A DNA stretch of 24,296 nucleotides from Roseateles sp. (GCA_019232985.1 JAFAMW010000003.1:1-24296), one strand, 5' to 3'. Numbered from the stretch's first letter, positions 1-7,509 are shown. Numbers and translations: made by a program. The notes: a model not told the origin generated them from the sequence alone.

Positions 1-123
1 GTGCTTTATTGCGCCTTGTTGGGCTTGGTCGCCATGGCGATCACGTGGGGGCTGCAAGCGGCCTCGGCCATGTTGCGACTCCGCGCCGCCAACTCATACC
101 GGCCGACGCTGGTGCGCGGCTGA
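1..123 (+). CDS. C-terminal tail of an unrecognised membrane protein (partial)
   Basis: Frame 1 is open from the window edge to a TGA at 121-123 and encodes 40 residues. The first half is hydrophobic (VLYCALLGLVAMAITWGL), like a transmembrane helix, and is followed by a basic tail ending in TLVRG. The start lies outside the window and I do not recognise the family. It ends about 8 bases before the truncated M13 peptidase frame, so it may be a foreign or rearranged sequence next to that gene. The frame could also be fortuitous, because nothing but hydrophobicity supports it. Confidence 0.3.
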   Translation: MLYCALLGLVAMAITWGLQAASAMLRLRAANSYRPTLVRG

Positions 124-130
124 AAACGAG

Positions 131-1087
131 TTGTTCAGGGCGGACTACGTAGGCCGTTATTTCGACGCCGCGGCGCGCGCCAGGGTGGCGGCGATGGTGG
201 CGCGCATCGTCGCGGCCGCGCGTGTCGCGGTGCAGGGCGCGGCCTGGCTGTCGGCACCGGCGCGCACCGAGGCGCTGGCCAAGCTCGATCGCCTGACGGC
301 CAAGCTCGGCTACCCGGACGCGTGGACCGACGACGCGGCGCTGGAGATCTGTGCCGGCGACGCGTTCGACAACCGTGCGCGTGCCCAGCGCCTGGCCTGG
401 TCGCGCCTGGCCGCCGCCGCGGCCAAGCCGATCGACCGCGCGCGCTGGCAGATGTCGCCGCTGGAGACGGACGCCTTCTACGACCCGATGCTCAACCAGA
501 TCGTGCTGCCCGCGGCGCACCTGCAGGCGCCGTGGTTCGACGCGCAGGCCGATGACGCCGCCAACTACGGCGGGCTCGGCGCGCTGATCGCGCACGAGAT
601 CAGCCATGCCTTCGACCCGCAGGGCGCGCAGTTCGACGCGAGCGGCGCGCTGCGCGCCTGGTGGCAGCGGGCCGACCAGCAGGCGTTCGGCGCGCGCAGC
701 GACCGGCTCGTCGCGCAATACGGCGCCTTCGAGGCCCTGCCGGGCGCCCATGTCGACGGCAAGCTGACCCTGCCCGAGAACGTCGCCGACGTCGCCGGCC
801 TGCAGATCGCCTGGGCGGCCTACCAGCAGTCGCTTGCCGGCCGGACCGCGCCCGTGCTCGACGGCCTCGACGGCGCGCAGCGCTTCTTCATCGCCTACGC
901 GCAGACCTGGCGCGTGAAGCAGCGCGACGAGCTGCAGCGCCAGCTGCTGGTCACCGACCCGCACGCGCCGGCCCGTTGGCGCGCCGACGGCCCGGCGCGC
1001 AACTCGGACGCGTTCCAGCAGGCCTTCCACACGCAGCCGGGCGACGCCATGTACGTCGCGCCGGCGGAACGCGTGCGGCTGTGGTGA
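131..1087 (+). pseudogene. M13 family metallopeptidase, catalytic half only (5'-truncated)
   Basis: The 318-residue frame matches the C-terminal, zinc-binding half of M13 (neprilysin/PepO-like) endopeptidases, which are normally about 650-700 residues. Zinc ligands are visible: HEISH at residues 155-159 and ENVAD at 216-220. Other family landmarks are GYPDAW near 60, a DAFYDP element near 114, LPAAHLQAP near 127, QRFF near 250, and the usual C-terminal motif ending in W. Similarity begins right at the frame's start (DYVGRYF, an equivalent of the family's LYV..YF). There is no N-terminal domain, no signal peptide and no ribosome binding site, and only a TTG at 131 could start it. The in-frame sequence upstream (2-130) is open but Cys/Trp/Arg-rich and not M13-like. 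I infer that a rearrangement removed the first half. An expressed half-protein would have the zinc site but would probably not fold properly. Confidence 0.8.
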
Positions 1088-1133
1088 CGGGCATCGCGTG
1101 AGCGGCGCGCCGCTGCCGGCCGCGGCGCGCGGG

Positions 1134-1139
1134 CACAAT
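1134..1139 (+). promoter_or_regulatory. Possible -10 element (CACAAT) before the LytS-type kinase
   Basis: CACAAT in the context GGGCACAATCC lies 6 bases before the in-frame GTG at 1146. This matches a -10 pattern often seen just before genes in high-GC Burkholderiales. No convincing -35 is visible. If it is real, transcription would start at or near the GTG and give a leaderless or near-leaderless message, which fits the lack of a Shine-Dalgarno sequence. Confidence 0.3.
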
Positions 1140-1145
1140 CCCGCC

Positions 1146-2282
1146 GTGCCCCCGACCGTCCATTCGCTCCGCCCCGAGTTCCTGATCCCGCGCGACAAGG
1201 CCTTCTGGCTCTACCACGGCGGCGTGATGGCGCTGGCCGCGCTGGTGACGGTGGCGACGAGCATCGTCTGGAGCAGCGGCGCCGCGCAGAGCGCCTGGTC
1301 GACGCTGGCCTGGATGGCCTGGTTCACGGTCGCGATGCTCGCGTTCCGGCAGGGCTTCCTGCGCCTGCGGGGCTGGCGGCTGTCGACGCCGCGGCTGGTG
1401 ATCGCGGTCGGCGCCTACGGCCTCGTCGCCGGCATGCTCGTGATGGCCGCGACGACGGCCTGCGTGTTGCCCTTCTTCTGGCAGCACACCCTGGCGACCG
1501 AGCGCGCGCTCGACCCCGGCTTCGACGCCGCGAGCTACGTCGTGCATTTCGTCGTCGGCGGCGGCCTGCAGACGCAGCTGTTCGTGTGCGCCTGGGCCTT
1601 CATCTACACGAGCGTGAGCGCGGCGCGCCGCGCGGCGTCGGCCGAGCTGTCGAACGCACTGCTGCAGGACGGCCTGAAGACCGCGCAGCTGGCGAGCCTG
1701 GCGAGCCAGCTCAACCCGCATTTCCTGTTCAACGCGCTGAACAACATCCGCTTCCTGATCCACGAGGACGCCGACCAGGCCGAGCGCGGCGTCGTCGCGC
1801 TGTCGGACATCCTGCGCCACGCGCTCGAGACCAGCCGCCGGCCCACCGTGCCGCTGCGCGAGGAGCTGGCCCTGCTCGACGACTACGTCGCGATCGTGCG
1901 GCTGCAGCACGAGGACCGGCTCGAGTTCGTCGCCGACGTGCCCGAGCCGCTGCGCGACGCCCGCGTGCCGCCGCTCGTGCTGCAGCTGCTGATGGAGAAC
2001 GCGGTCAAGCACGGCGTCGACCAGCTGCGCGACGGCGGTCGCGTCGAGGTGCGCGCTCGCGCCCATCCGGGCGGCCTGCAGCTGCGGGTCGGCAACAGCG
2101 TGCCGGACGACGGCGCGGCCGCGGATGCGGCGGCGACGCTGGGCCTCGGCCTCGAGAACATCCGCCGCCGGCTCGAGCTGCTCTACGGGCCGGCCGCTTC
2201 GCTCGCCGTGCGGCGCGCGCCGGCGCGCTTCGAGGTCACGCTGCAGATCCCGTTCGAGACGGCGCAGGAGACGCCGCGATGA
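1146..2282 (+). CDS. LytS/AlgZ-type sensor histidine kinase
   Basis: This is an inner-membrane sensor kinase of the His_kinase (PF06580) family, about 378 residues. The N-terminal part has about four hydrophobic segments, for example around residues 20-45 and in the stretch coding for LVIAVGAYGLVAGMLVMAAT. The family's phosphoacceptor box QLNPHFLFNALNNIRF follows, with the histidine at about residue 192. The C-terminal HATPase domain shows an N box (LLMENAVKHG) and a glycine box (LGLGLENIRRRLELLYG). It overlaps the LytTR regulator by four bases (ATGA), so the two form a translationally coupled two-component pair. I chose GTG 1146 because a possible -10 lies just upstream and the residues before it look non-conserved. 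GTG 1098 is the alternative and would add 16 residues. Neither start has a clear ribosome binding site. The signal sensed is unknown. Confidence 0.88.
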   Translation: MPPTVHSLRPEFLIPRDKAFWLYHGGVMALAALVTVATSIVWSSGAAQSAWSTLAWMAWFTVAMLAFRQGFLRLRGWRLSTPRLVIAVGAYGLVAGMLVMAATTACVLPFFWQHTLATERALDPGFDAASYVVHFVVGGGLQTQLFVCAWAFIYTSVSAARRAASAELSNALLQDGLKTAQLASLASQLNPHFLFNALNNIRFLIHEDADQAERGVVALSDILRHALETSRRPTVPLREELALLDDYVAIVRLQHEDRLEFVADVPEPLRDARVPPLVLQLLMENAVKHGVDQLRDGGRVEVRARAHPGGLQLRVGNSVPDDGAAADAAATLGLGLENIRRRLELLYGPAASLAVRRAPARFEVTLQIPFETAQETPR

Positions 2283-2995
2283 AGGCCGTCGTCGTCGAAG
2301 ACTCCCGGCTCGCGCGCGAGGGCCTGGTGCGCATGCTGGCGGCGTTCCCCGAGATCGAGGTCGTCGCGCAGGCCGAGCACGCGGCCGAGGCCTTGCCGCT
2401 GATCGGGGCGATGCGGCCGCAGGTGCTGTTCCTCGACGTCCACATGCCCGGCGAGAGCGGCTTCGCGCTGCTCGAGCAGCTCGACTACGCGCCGCGCGTC
2501 GTCTTCACGACGGCGCACGCCGACGAGGCGATCCGCTCGTTCGACTTCAACACGGTCGACTACCTGCTCAAGCCGATCCGGCCCGAGCGGCTGGCCGTCG
2601 CGGTCGGCAAGCTGCTCGGCGCGGCCGCCGCGCCCGACGGCGCTGCGCCGGCCGAGCCGCTCGCGCTGACCGACCGCATCCTGCTCAAGGACGGCGAGCG
2701 CGTGCACCTGGTCGAGGTCGCGCGGATCCGCTGCGTCGAGAGCCACGGCAATTACGCGACGCTGTATTTCGACGCGCAGCGCGTGGCCCTCAAGCGCGCG
2801 CTCACGGCGATCGAAGCACGGCTGCCGGCGCGCCAGTTCGCCCGCATCAGCCGCCGCCACCTGATCAATCTGGCGATGGTCGCGAAGATCGACGAGGCCC
2901 TCGGCGACGGCTACTTCGTCGAGCTCGACGACGGCCGGCGCCTGCCGATGTCGCGCCGCAGCGCCGTGCAGCTGCACCGCCGGCTGGGGCTCTGA
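2279..2995 (+). CDS. LytTR family response regulator
   Basis: This 238-residue cytoplasmic regulator is the partner of the preceding kinase. Its ATG sits inside the kinase stop (ATGA overlap). Residues 1-118 are a receiver domain with the acidic pocket VVEDS, phosphoacceptor D53 in LFLDVHMPG, a conserved Thr in VFTTAHAD and the lysine in YLLKPIRP. Residues 133-238 are a LytTR DNA-binding domain (DRILLKDGERVHLV..., CVESHGNYATLYF, FARISRRHLINL, LPMSRRS). This is the AlgR/LytR/YpdB arrangement. LytTR regulators bind pairs of short direct repeats in promoters, but no target is evident here. The pair is followed by a convergent gene after 26 bases with no obvious T-rich terminator. Confidence 0.92.
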   Translation: MKAVVVEDSRLAREGLVRMLAAFPEIEVVAQAEHAAEALPLIGAMRPQVLFLDVHMPGESGFALLEQLDYAPRVVFTTAHADEAIRSFDFNTVDYLLKPIRPERLAVAVGKLLGAAAAPDGAAPAEPLALTDRILLKDGERVHLVEVARIRCVESHGNYATLYFDAQRVALKRALTAIEARLPARQFARISRRHLINLAMVAKIDEALGDGYFVELDDGRRLPMSRRSAVQLHRRLGL

Positions 2996-3021
2996 ACCTC
3001 GAACGGCCGCGCGCCGCCGGG

Positions 3022-3939
3022 TCACCAGCCGTAGGCCACCGACAGCGTCGCGAAGTTCGCGCGCCCGCTCTGGTCGCTGCTGCCGCGGCCGAGACCCGGT
3101 GTCACGCGCCAGCCCGGCGCGACGTCGAACGCGGCCTTCAGCGCGACGCTGCGCACCGCGCCCGCGTTGTCGAGCACCTGGCCGGTCGTGTACGCGCCGG
3201 AGACCGCGACCTGCGACCAGCGGTAAGTCGCACCGAGCTGGGCGCTGTGGTCGAGCGCGACCTCGTCGAGGTTGACGACCGACGCGCCGCCCAGCAGGGC
3301 CGCCCCGAGCAGCGGGGTCGCCGACAGCAATCCGCCCGGCGGCGTGGCGCCGACGGTTTCGACGCTGCTGCCGTAATGGTTGCGCGCGACGGCCGCGTAG
3401 ACGTTCAGCCGCTCGCTCAGCTGCAGCGCGCCGTGCAGCCCGAAGCCGTTGCCGGACACGCGCGCCTGCGAGGGCTCGGGCGTCGTGCCGCCCTGCCCGT
3501 CGGGCATCGCGACCGTGCCCGACGCCTGCTCGCGCCGATGCGTGACGTCGAGGCCCAGCGCATTGCCCGCGTGCCGCCATTCGAGCATCGAGCCCCAGTC
3601 CGACTGCCGGTAGCGGCTGCCGTCGTAGCGCTGGGCGGTGCTGAGCACGAACTGGAACGCGTCGCCGGCCACGCCGACGGCGCCCGTCAGGATGCCGGGC
3701 CGCTGGCCGCCGTCGGCCGGGTCGCTGCGCGACGCGCCGCCGCCGAGCTGGACCCAGGCGTTGCGCCCGACCGGCAGGCTCAGCGTCGACAGCAGCTGCC
3801 GGTTGCCGCGGTTGTCGGCCTGGGTGTCGACGCCGATGTAGCGCATGCCGTCGTTGGGCGCGATGTCCGCGCGGGCGGACGCGAACGGCAGGGCCAGTGC
3901 GGCGATCGCGGCCGCGATGGGGAGGTGGTGGGTTTTCAT
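3022..3939 (-). CDS. Putative outer-membrane beta-barrel-like protein with signal peptide
   Basis: The product is 305 residues. The N-terminus MKTHHLPIAAAIAALALPFASARA is a clear Sec signal peptide with a likely cut after ARA. The mature part alternates hydrophobic and polar residues in short strand-like segments rich in Gly, Ser and aromatics (AWVQLGGGASRSD, LNVYAAVARNHYG, SQVAVSGAYTTGQ). It ends in FATLSVAYGW, and a C-terminal aromatic residue is typical of Bam-inserted outer-membrane barrels. I do not recognise a named family, so a small porin-like or hypothetical barrel is the best description. The ATG at 3939 was chosen because the signal peptide begins there; the Shine-Dalgarno is weak. 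It converges with the LytTR regulator and lies 107 bases downstream of the MAPEG gene on the same strand. Confidence 0.65.
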   Translation of the reverse strand: MKTHHLPIAAAIAALALPFASARADIAPNDGMRYIGVDTQADNRGNRQLLSTLSLPVGRNAWVQLGGGASRSDPADGGQRPGILTGAVGVAGDAFQFVLSTAQRYDGSRYRQSDWGSMLEWRHAGNALGLDVTHRREQASGTVAMPDGQGGTTPEPSQARVSGNGFGLHGALQLSERLNVYAAVARNHYGSSVETVGATPPGGLLSATPLLGAALLGGASVVNLDEVALDHSAQLGATYRWSQVAVSGAYTTGQVLDNAGAVRSVALKAAFDVAPGWRVTPGLGRGSSDQSGRANFATLSVAYGW

Positions 3940-4046
3940 GAGGACTCGCAGCGAAATGAAGTTCACATGCGGCTCAACGACCCGGCCCCTCCGATTCTTC
4001 CCGCCGTTGCAACTGCTTTCACCTGCGCCCCGGCGCGGCGCGCCCG

Positions 4047-4442
4047 CTAGAACATATTGCCGAGCATGATCCCGAGGCCCACGATGCTCGCGGCCCAGAC
4101 GGCCGTGCGCAGGAACGCAATGCCGGCCAGGTAGACCGGGATGTAGAGCGTGCGCATCCACAGGAACAGGTTGGCGCCGAAGATCACGTGTTCGTTCGCG
4201 GCGCCGGCCGCCTGGGCCACCAGGGCCAGCGCGGCGAACAGCACGAAGTTCTCGAGCGTGTTGCGCGCGGTGCGCTCGGCGCGGCCGGCGAACGCGCTCG
4301 CGTCGGGCAGCTGGTCGCGGTTGCCGAACGCGAGCAGCATGCCGCGCGGCGTCCAGCCCTTGACCCGGATCAGGCTTGCGCCGAGCAGCGTGAGCCACGT
4401 CAGGCCCGCCATGCACACGACCGAAATGAGCAAACGATTCAT
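4047..4442 (-). CDS. MAPEG family membrane protein
   Basis: The product is a 131-residue integral membrane protein with four hydrophobic helices (about residues 3-22, 66-85, 91-105 and 108-128). Landmarks fit the MAPEG superfamily (membrane-associated proteins in eicosanoid and glutathione metabolism): FAGRAERTARNTLENFVLFAALAL around residues 51-74 and a later NLFLWMRTLYIPVYLAG. In this family the R/E-N-x-x-E motif lies in helix 2 and contributes to glutathione binding. The bacterial substrate is unknown. I place the start at the ATG at 4442, because GGGAG lies six bases upstream. An ATG at 4457 would add five residues and has no such site. It may be transcribed alone: a pair of hairpins at 4459-4501 separates it from the lipoprotein gene upstream. 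Confidence 0.82.
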   Translation of the reverse strand: MNRLLISVVCMAGLTWLTLLGASLIRVKGWTPRGMLLAFGNRDQLPDASAFAGRAERTARNTLENFVLFAALALVAQAAGAANEHVIFGANLFLWMRTLYIPVYLAGIAFLRTAVWAASIVGLGIMLGNMF

Positions 4443-4458
4443 GCGAGCTCCCGCCATG

Positions 4459-4501
4459 GCGTCGAAAGACGCGGGGCCCGATGGTCGCAGACCCGGGCCC
4501 C
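4459..4501. terminator. Two adjacent hairpins between the lipoprotein and MAPEG genes
   Basis: GCGTC-GAAA-GACGC (4459-4472) has a 5-bp stem with a GAAA loop. It abuts an 8-bp perfect stem, GGGGCCCG (4473-4480) pairing with CGGGCCCC (4494-4501). On the minus strand they follow the lipoprotein stop by 30 bases. There is no U-run, so they could be a factor-dependent end, an mRNA 3' stabiliser or a spacer; terminator is only the likeliest of these. They end 17 bases before the MAPEG start. Confidence 0.35.
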
Positions 4502-4531
4502 GGTGAGAAGGACAGGATTACCCGCCGACGC

Positions 4532-5902
4532 TCAGCGCTCGTTCTCGTTCTTCTCGCGGCGCTCGCGCTCGGCCTCGCCCTTGTCCTTGTCGCCAGCCTT
4601 CTGCTTCGCGGCCCGCTCCTTCGCGGCCTTTTCCTGGGCTGCGCGCTCCTGGGCCGCCTGGGCCGCGTGTTGCGCCGCCTGCTGCGCGGCCTGCGCCTTG
4701 GCCGCTTGAGCCTGGGCCTGGGCTTGCGCCCTGGCTGCCGCCTCGTCGCGCCGCGCCTGGTCGCGCTCGGCGTTCGCGGCGTTCTCCTGGGCCGCGCGCT
4801 CCTGCGCCTGGCGGTCGCGCAGCGCCTGCTCGGCGCCCGGATTCGCCGACGGTGCGGCCGCATTCTGCGGCGCGGCCATCGGCGGCTGCGGGCGCGCCGC
4901 CGGCGGCGCCATCGGCGCGGGATTCGCGGCGCCGGACGGCTGCGGCTGCCCATGCGGGGCCGGCGCCGCCGCCGGATGCAGCGAGGCCTGCATCACGACC
5001 GGGCGCATCGTCTGCGCGGGCGGCAGCGGCGTCGGTGCGCGGCCCGCGACATAGGCCGGGATCGCCTGCTGCGACTGCGGCACCGGGGCTGCCGCGCGCA
5101 CGACCGGCGGCAGCGCCGCGGCCAGGTGCGCCGAGGCCGGCACGGCCGACTCGTAGGCGCGGCCGCTCGCCGTCGCCGTGGCCGGCGCGACGATCGTCAC
5201 GTTGGTCACGTTCGTGATGTTGGTGACGTTCGTGACGTTGGTCGTGTTGCTGACGTTGTTCGTGATGCGCATGCCGATGTTCGTGATCGGCGGCGCCGCG
5301 GTGACGACCGCCGGCGGCGTGCCGATCGGCGCGGGCACGATCAGGCCCGGGCGCGACCCCGGCGGCGCGGGGACGAACACCCCCTGCGGACCGACGCAGG
5401 GCGGCCCGGCGACGACGCCCGGCAGCGCGACGGCGACGGTCAGGCTCAGGCTGGGCGGCGGCGGCACGAAGGCCACGCCGGCCTGGCCCCAGTGGCCGGT
5501 GACGAACACGACAGCGCCGCCGCGGTTCTCGTAGTACGGATGGACCCACACGACGTTCGGCTGCGGCGGCGCGCTCCAGCGCCCGGCGGCCCAGACCCAG
5601 CGGCCTTGCCAGGCCCAGTAACCGCCGACCCAGACGGCGCCGCCGAAAGGCATCGGCGGCGGCACGTCGACGAGCATCGGCGGCGGCGCCCAGCCGACGA
5701 GCACCGGCGGCGGCGCGTCGATGACGGGCGGGTCGACGTAGACGCTGACGACCGCCTGCGGCTCGGCGTAGTACGCGACCGGCGGGGGCGGCGCGGGCCG
5801 CGGCGGCACCGTTTCGTAGACCGTGCAGGCGCTCGTGAGCAGCGCGAGCAGCAGGGCGACGGCCGGGGCGATTCTTGTCGTCGCGGGGGCGCGAACCTTC
5901 AT
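4532..5902 (-). CDS. YXWGXW-repeat lipoprotein with Asn-Val-Thr repeats and an Ala/Gln/Glu-rich coiled-coil tail
   Basis: The product is 456 residues. The signal peptide ends in a lipobox (LLTSAC), so it is probably a lipoprotein with acylated Cys near residue 26. Next come a Pro/Val-rich stretch and a WxxGxW block (GGYWAWQGRWVWAAGRW, then GHWGQAGVAF) typical of the bacterial YXWGXW repeat family, whose function is not established. Around residues 215-240 lies a low-complexity NVT/NIT stretch, followed by a Pro/Ala-rich linker. The tail of about 95 residues is rich in Ala, Gln, Arg, Glu and Lys (RAAQEKAAKERAAKQKAG) and probably a coiled coil. The ATG at 5902 has GAGGA eight bases upstream. 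The gene starts 20 bases after the PA2778-like peptidase gene and looks like the third gene of its operon. Confidence 0.8.
   Translation of the reverse strand: MKVRAPATTRIAPAVALLLALLTSACTVYETVPPRPAPPPPVAYYAEPQAVVSVYVDPPVIDAPPPVLVGWAPPPMLVDVPPPMPFGGAVWVGGYWAWQGRWVWAAGRWSAPPQPNVVWVHPYYENRGGAVVFVTGHWGQAGVAFVPPPPSLSLTVAVALPGVVAGPPCVGPQGVFVPAPPGSRPGLIVPAPIGTPPAVVTAAPPITNIGMRITNNVSNTTNVTNVTNITNVTNVTIVAPATATASGRAYESAVPASAHLAAALPPVVRAAAPVPQSQQAIPAYVAGRAPTPLPPAQTMRPVVMQASLHPAAAPAPHGQPQPSGAANPAPMAPPAARPQPPMAAPQNAAAPSANPGAEQALRDRQAQERAAQENAANAERDQARRDEAAARAQAQAQAQAAKAQAAQQAAQHAAQAAQERAAQEKAAKERAAKQKAGDKDKGEAERERREKNENER
5196..5258 (-). repeat. Seven tandem 9-bp units encoding the Asn-x-Thr/Ser repeat
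   Basis: Plus-strand units are GTCACGTTG, GTCACGTTC, GTGATGTTG, GTGACGTTC, GTGACGTTG, GTCGTGTTG and CTGACGTTG. They are 9 bp each and differ by one or two bases. They lie inside the YXWGXW lipoprotein gene and encode its N-V/I/T-T/S repeat. The unit is a multiple of three, so copy-number changes would lengthen or shorten the protein without breaking the frame. Confidence 0.8.
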
Positions 5903-5922
5903 GGCAGTGTCCTCTCTTGGAT

Positions 5923-7026
5923 TTATTGACGCGGCTCCGCAACCAGATCGGCGAGCGGGCCGGGCGCATCGCTCAACGGATTGCGTTCCGCGGGCGTTGA
6001 CGCGGCCGCGCCGGCAACGCTGACGGCGGGCTTGCAGGCCGCAGCGGCAGCGCGGCCATCGCCGCGCGCGCCCGGCGCCGCGCGCAGCGTCGCGGCGAGC
6101 TCGCGGTACAGCGCGACGCGCGGCCCGCCGAGCGCGACCGCCTGCTCGGCCGCGCGCAGCGCCTCGGCGCGCGGCGCGCCCGACTCCATCAGCACCTGGG
6201 CAAGGTTGTTCCACGCGTCGGCCAGGTCGGGGCGAACGGCGCCCGCGTGCCGATACGCGGCAGCCGCGCCCGCGCGGTCGCCGAGCGCGTAGGCCGCGTT
6301 GCCCGCGCCGAGCAGCAGCGCGGGCTCCGCGGCCCAGCGCTGCAGCGCCGTCGCGTAGGCCGCGCGCGCGGCGCGCGCATCGAGCCGCTCGAGCGCGACG
6401 ACGGCCGCCGCGAAGGGCCCGGCCTGCGCCGTCGCCGGCAGCTCGTTCGTGGGCAGCGCGACCATGGCCCAATGACCGCCACGCGCCCAGGTCCGCTCGA
6501 AGGTGCCGAGCGACATCTCGAGCCGCTCGGTGCGGCCCGAACGCAGCAGCAGGCTCGCGCGCTCGCGGTCGTAGCCGATCGCGACGGCGTAATGCCAGAC
6601 CGGGTAGATCGGCAGCGAGAGGTTCATGAACACGAGCACCGGGTGGCCGGCCGCGACCTCGGCGAGCAGGTCCGGCAGCGTCGGCGCCAGCACGTAGGCG
6701 GGCAGACCATGGCGACGCGCGTCGATCAGCAGCTCCTGCTGCAGCGCGCCCTGGCGGCCCGGCAGATAGACCTCGGGCAGCAGTTGCCCGGGCGTCGCCG
6801 CGACGCCGCCGGCCTGCAGCAGCATCGCGAGCGCGGCCGGCCCGCATTCGTGGTCCTCCTGCGCGAAGAACGGCACCCGGTCGAGCTCGACCCGCGGCGG
6901 CAGCGACGCGGGCCAGGACTGCTCGAGCTGCTGCACCGGCGGCGGCGCCGCGCAGCCGCCGAGGCCGGCGCCGACGAGCAGGCCGACCAGCAGGCCCGCG
7001 AGCGGGCCTGCCGCGACGCGCTTCAT
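5923..7026 (-). CDS. PA2778 family cysteine peptidase (C39-like, TPR, lipoprotein)
   Basis: The product is 367 residues. The signal peptide ends in the lipobox GLGGC, giving acylated Cys25. Residues about 48-210 resemble peptidase C39: VPFFAQEDHECGPAALAML carries Gln56 and candidate nucleophile Cys61, and VWHYAVAIGYD supplies His145. The later half (about 235-320) contains TPR-like helices, e.g. LLLGAGNAAYALGDRAGAAAAYRHAG and DLADAWNNLAQVLMESG. This matches the PA2778-type family of Pseudomonas and Burkholderiales, normally encoded next to a PA2779 protein as here. Its ATG overlaps the PA2779 stop (ATGA), indicating coupling. C39 domains usually cleave double-glycine leader peptides inside ABC exporters. 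This one is a free-standing lipoprotein without transporter domains, so its substrate is unknown. Confidence 0.88.
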   Translation of the reverse strand: MKRVAAGPLAGLLVGLLVGAGLGGCAAPPPVQQLEQSWPASLPPRVELDRVPFFAQEDHECGPAALAMLLQAGGVAATPGQLLPEVYLPGRQGALQQELLIDARRHGLPAYVLAPTLPDLLAEVAAGHPVLVFMNLSLPIYPVWHYAVAIGYDRERASLLLRSGRTERLEMSLGTFERTWARGGHWAMVALPTNELPATAQAGPFAAAVVALERLDARAARAAYATALQRWAAEPALLLGAGNAAYALGDRAGAAAAYRHAGAVRPDLADAWNNLAQVLMESGAPRAEALRAAEQAVALGGPRVALYRELAATLRAAPGARGDGRAAAAACKPAVSVAGAAASTPAERNPLSDAPGPLADLVAEPRQ

Positions 7027-7421
7027 CGGATCGAGCGCGTGAACGGGAAGACCTTGGTCAGGCCCAGGATGTCGGTGACGAGCAGGATCACGAAGAGCGT
7101 GAACACGACGCCCAGCACGTCGCCGCCGGCCGGGGCCTGGTCGATGCGGTCGGCCATCGCGGCCGCCTCGGCGTCGCTCATCGCGTCGACCCGGGCAAAC
7201 GCCGCGTCGGCGTCGACGCCCTGCTGCACGAGCGCGCGGCGTACGTCGTCGCGGGCCAGGAAGTCCTTGATGTGCGCGCGTTGGTCGAGGTCCGCCTGTT
7301 GCGCCGGCGCGGCAGGCAGCAGGGCTTCGGTGGGCACGATGGCGGCATGAGCCTGCATGGGCAGGGCGCCGGCCGCGACGGCAAAGGCCACGGTCGTGGC
7401 AATCAGACGCTTGGTATTCAT
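7023..7421 (-). CDS. PA2779 family protein
   Basis: The product is 132 residues. The signal peptide MNTKRLIATTVAFAVAAGALPMQAHA precedes a soluble helical part with a repeated acidic pattern (RAHIKDFLARDDVRRALVQQGVDADAAFARVDAMSDAEAAAMADRIDQAP). A C-terminal membrane helix follows (DVLGVVFTLFVILLVTDILGL) with a short basic end. This is the typical PA2779 layout, and the pairing with a PA2778 peptidase confirms it. The ATG at 7421 was chosen because GGAGG lies seven bases upstream; an in-frame ATG at 7451 lacks such a site. It is the first gene of the operon. Its role is not known. Proximity suggests that it anchors, regulates or is a substrate of the peptidase, but that is inference. Confidence 0.88.
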   Translation of the reverse strand: MNTKRLIATTVAFAVAAGALPMQAHAAIVPTEALLPAAPAQQADLDQRAHIKDFLARDDVRRALVQQGVDADAAFARVDAMSDAEAAAMADRIDQAPAGGDVLGVVFTLFVILLVTDILGLTKVFPFTRSIR

Positions 7422-7468
7422 TTTGAGATCCTCCAGCGACGGCTGCGCCATGGCGCGCGTCGAATCCC

Positions 7469-7497
7469 ATTAAAGCGCCCAAGCGCCGCGAACAAGG
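7469..7497 (-). promoter_or_regulatory. Candidate promoter of the PA2779-PA2778-YXWGXW operon
   Basis: On the minus strand TTTAAT (plus strand 7469-7474) matches five of six bases of the -10 consensus. About 16-17 bases upstream lies a poor -35 region (CTTGTT/CCTTGT, around 7491-7497), which overlaps the first inverted repeat of the intergenic cluster. If that repeat is an operator, its bound protein would sit on the -35. The -35 match is weak, so this is only a suggestion. Confidence 0.3.
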
Positions 7498-7509
7498 TTC
7501 GAACTTGTT
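7491..7509. repeat. Near-perfect palindrome in the divergent intergenic region
   Basis: AACAAGGTTCGAACTTGTT consists of the perfect 8-bp palindrome GTTCGAAC flanked by AACAA and TTGTT arms, with one unpaired G. It lies between the divergent PA2779 operon and the hybrid kinase gene and looks like a dimeric regulator site. Confidence 0.55.

Noticed and set aside
3965..3975. ACATGCGGCTC shared with the minus strand next to the transposase stop near 24157-24167
   Set aside because: Only 11 bases match, with no extension on either side and no transposase sequence nearby, so a chance match is the simplest view.
5196..5258. The tandem 9-bp units considered as a CRISPR array or origin iterons
   Set aside because: The units are 9 bp without spacers and encode an in-frame peptide repeat inside a lipoprotein gene.
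4532..7421. The C39-like peptidase operon as a bacteriocin or peptide-export system
   Set aside because: No ABC transporter, adaptor or double-glycine leader peptide gene is present; the peptidase is a free-standing lipoprotein.
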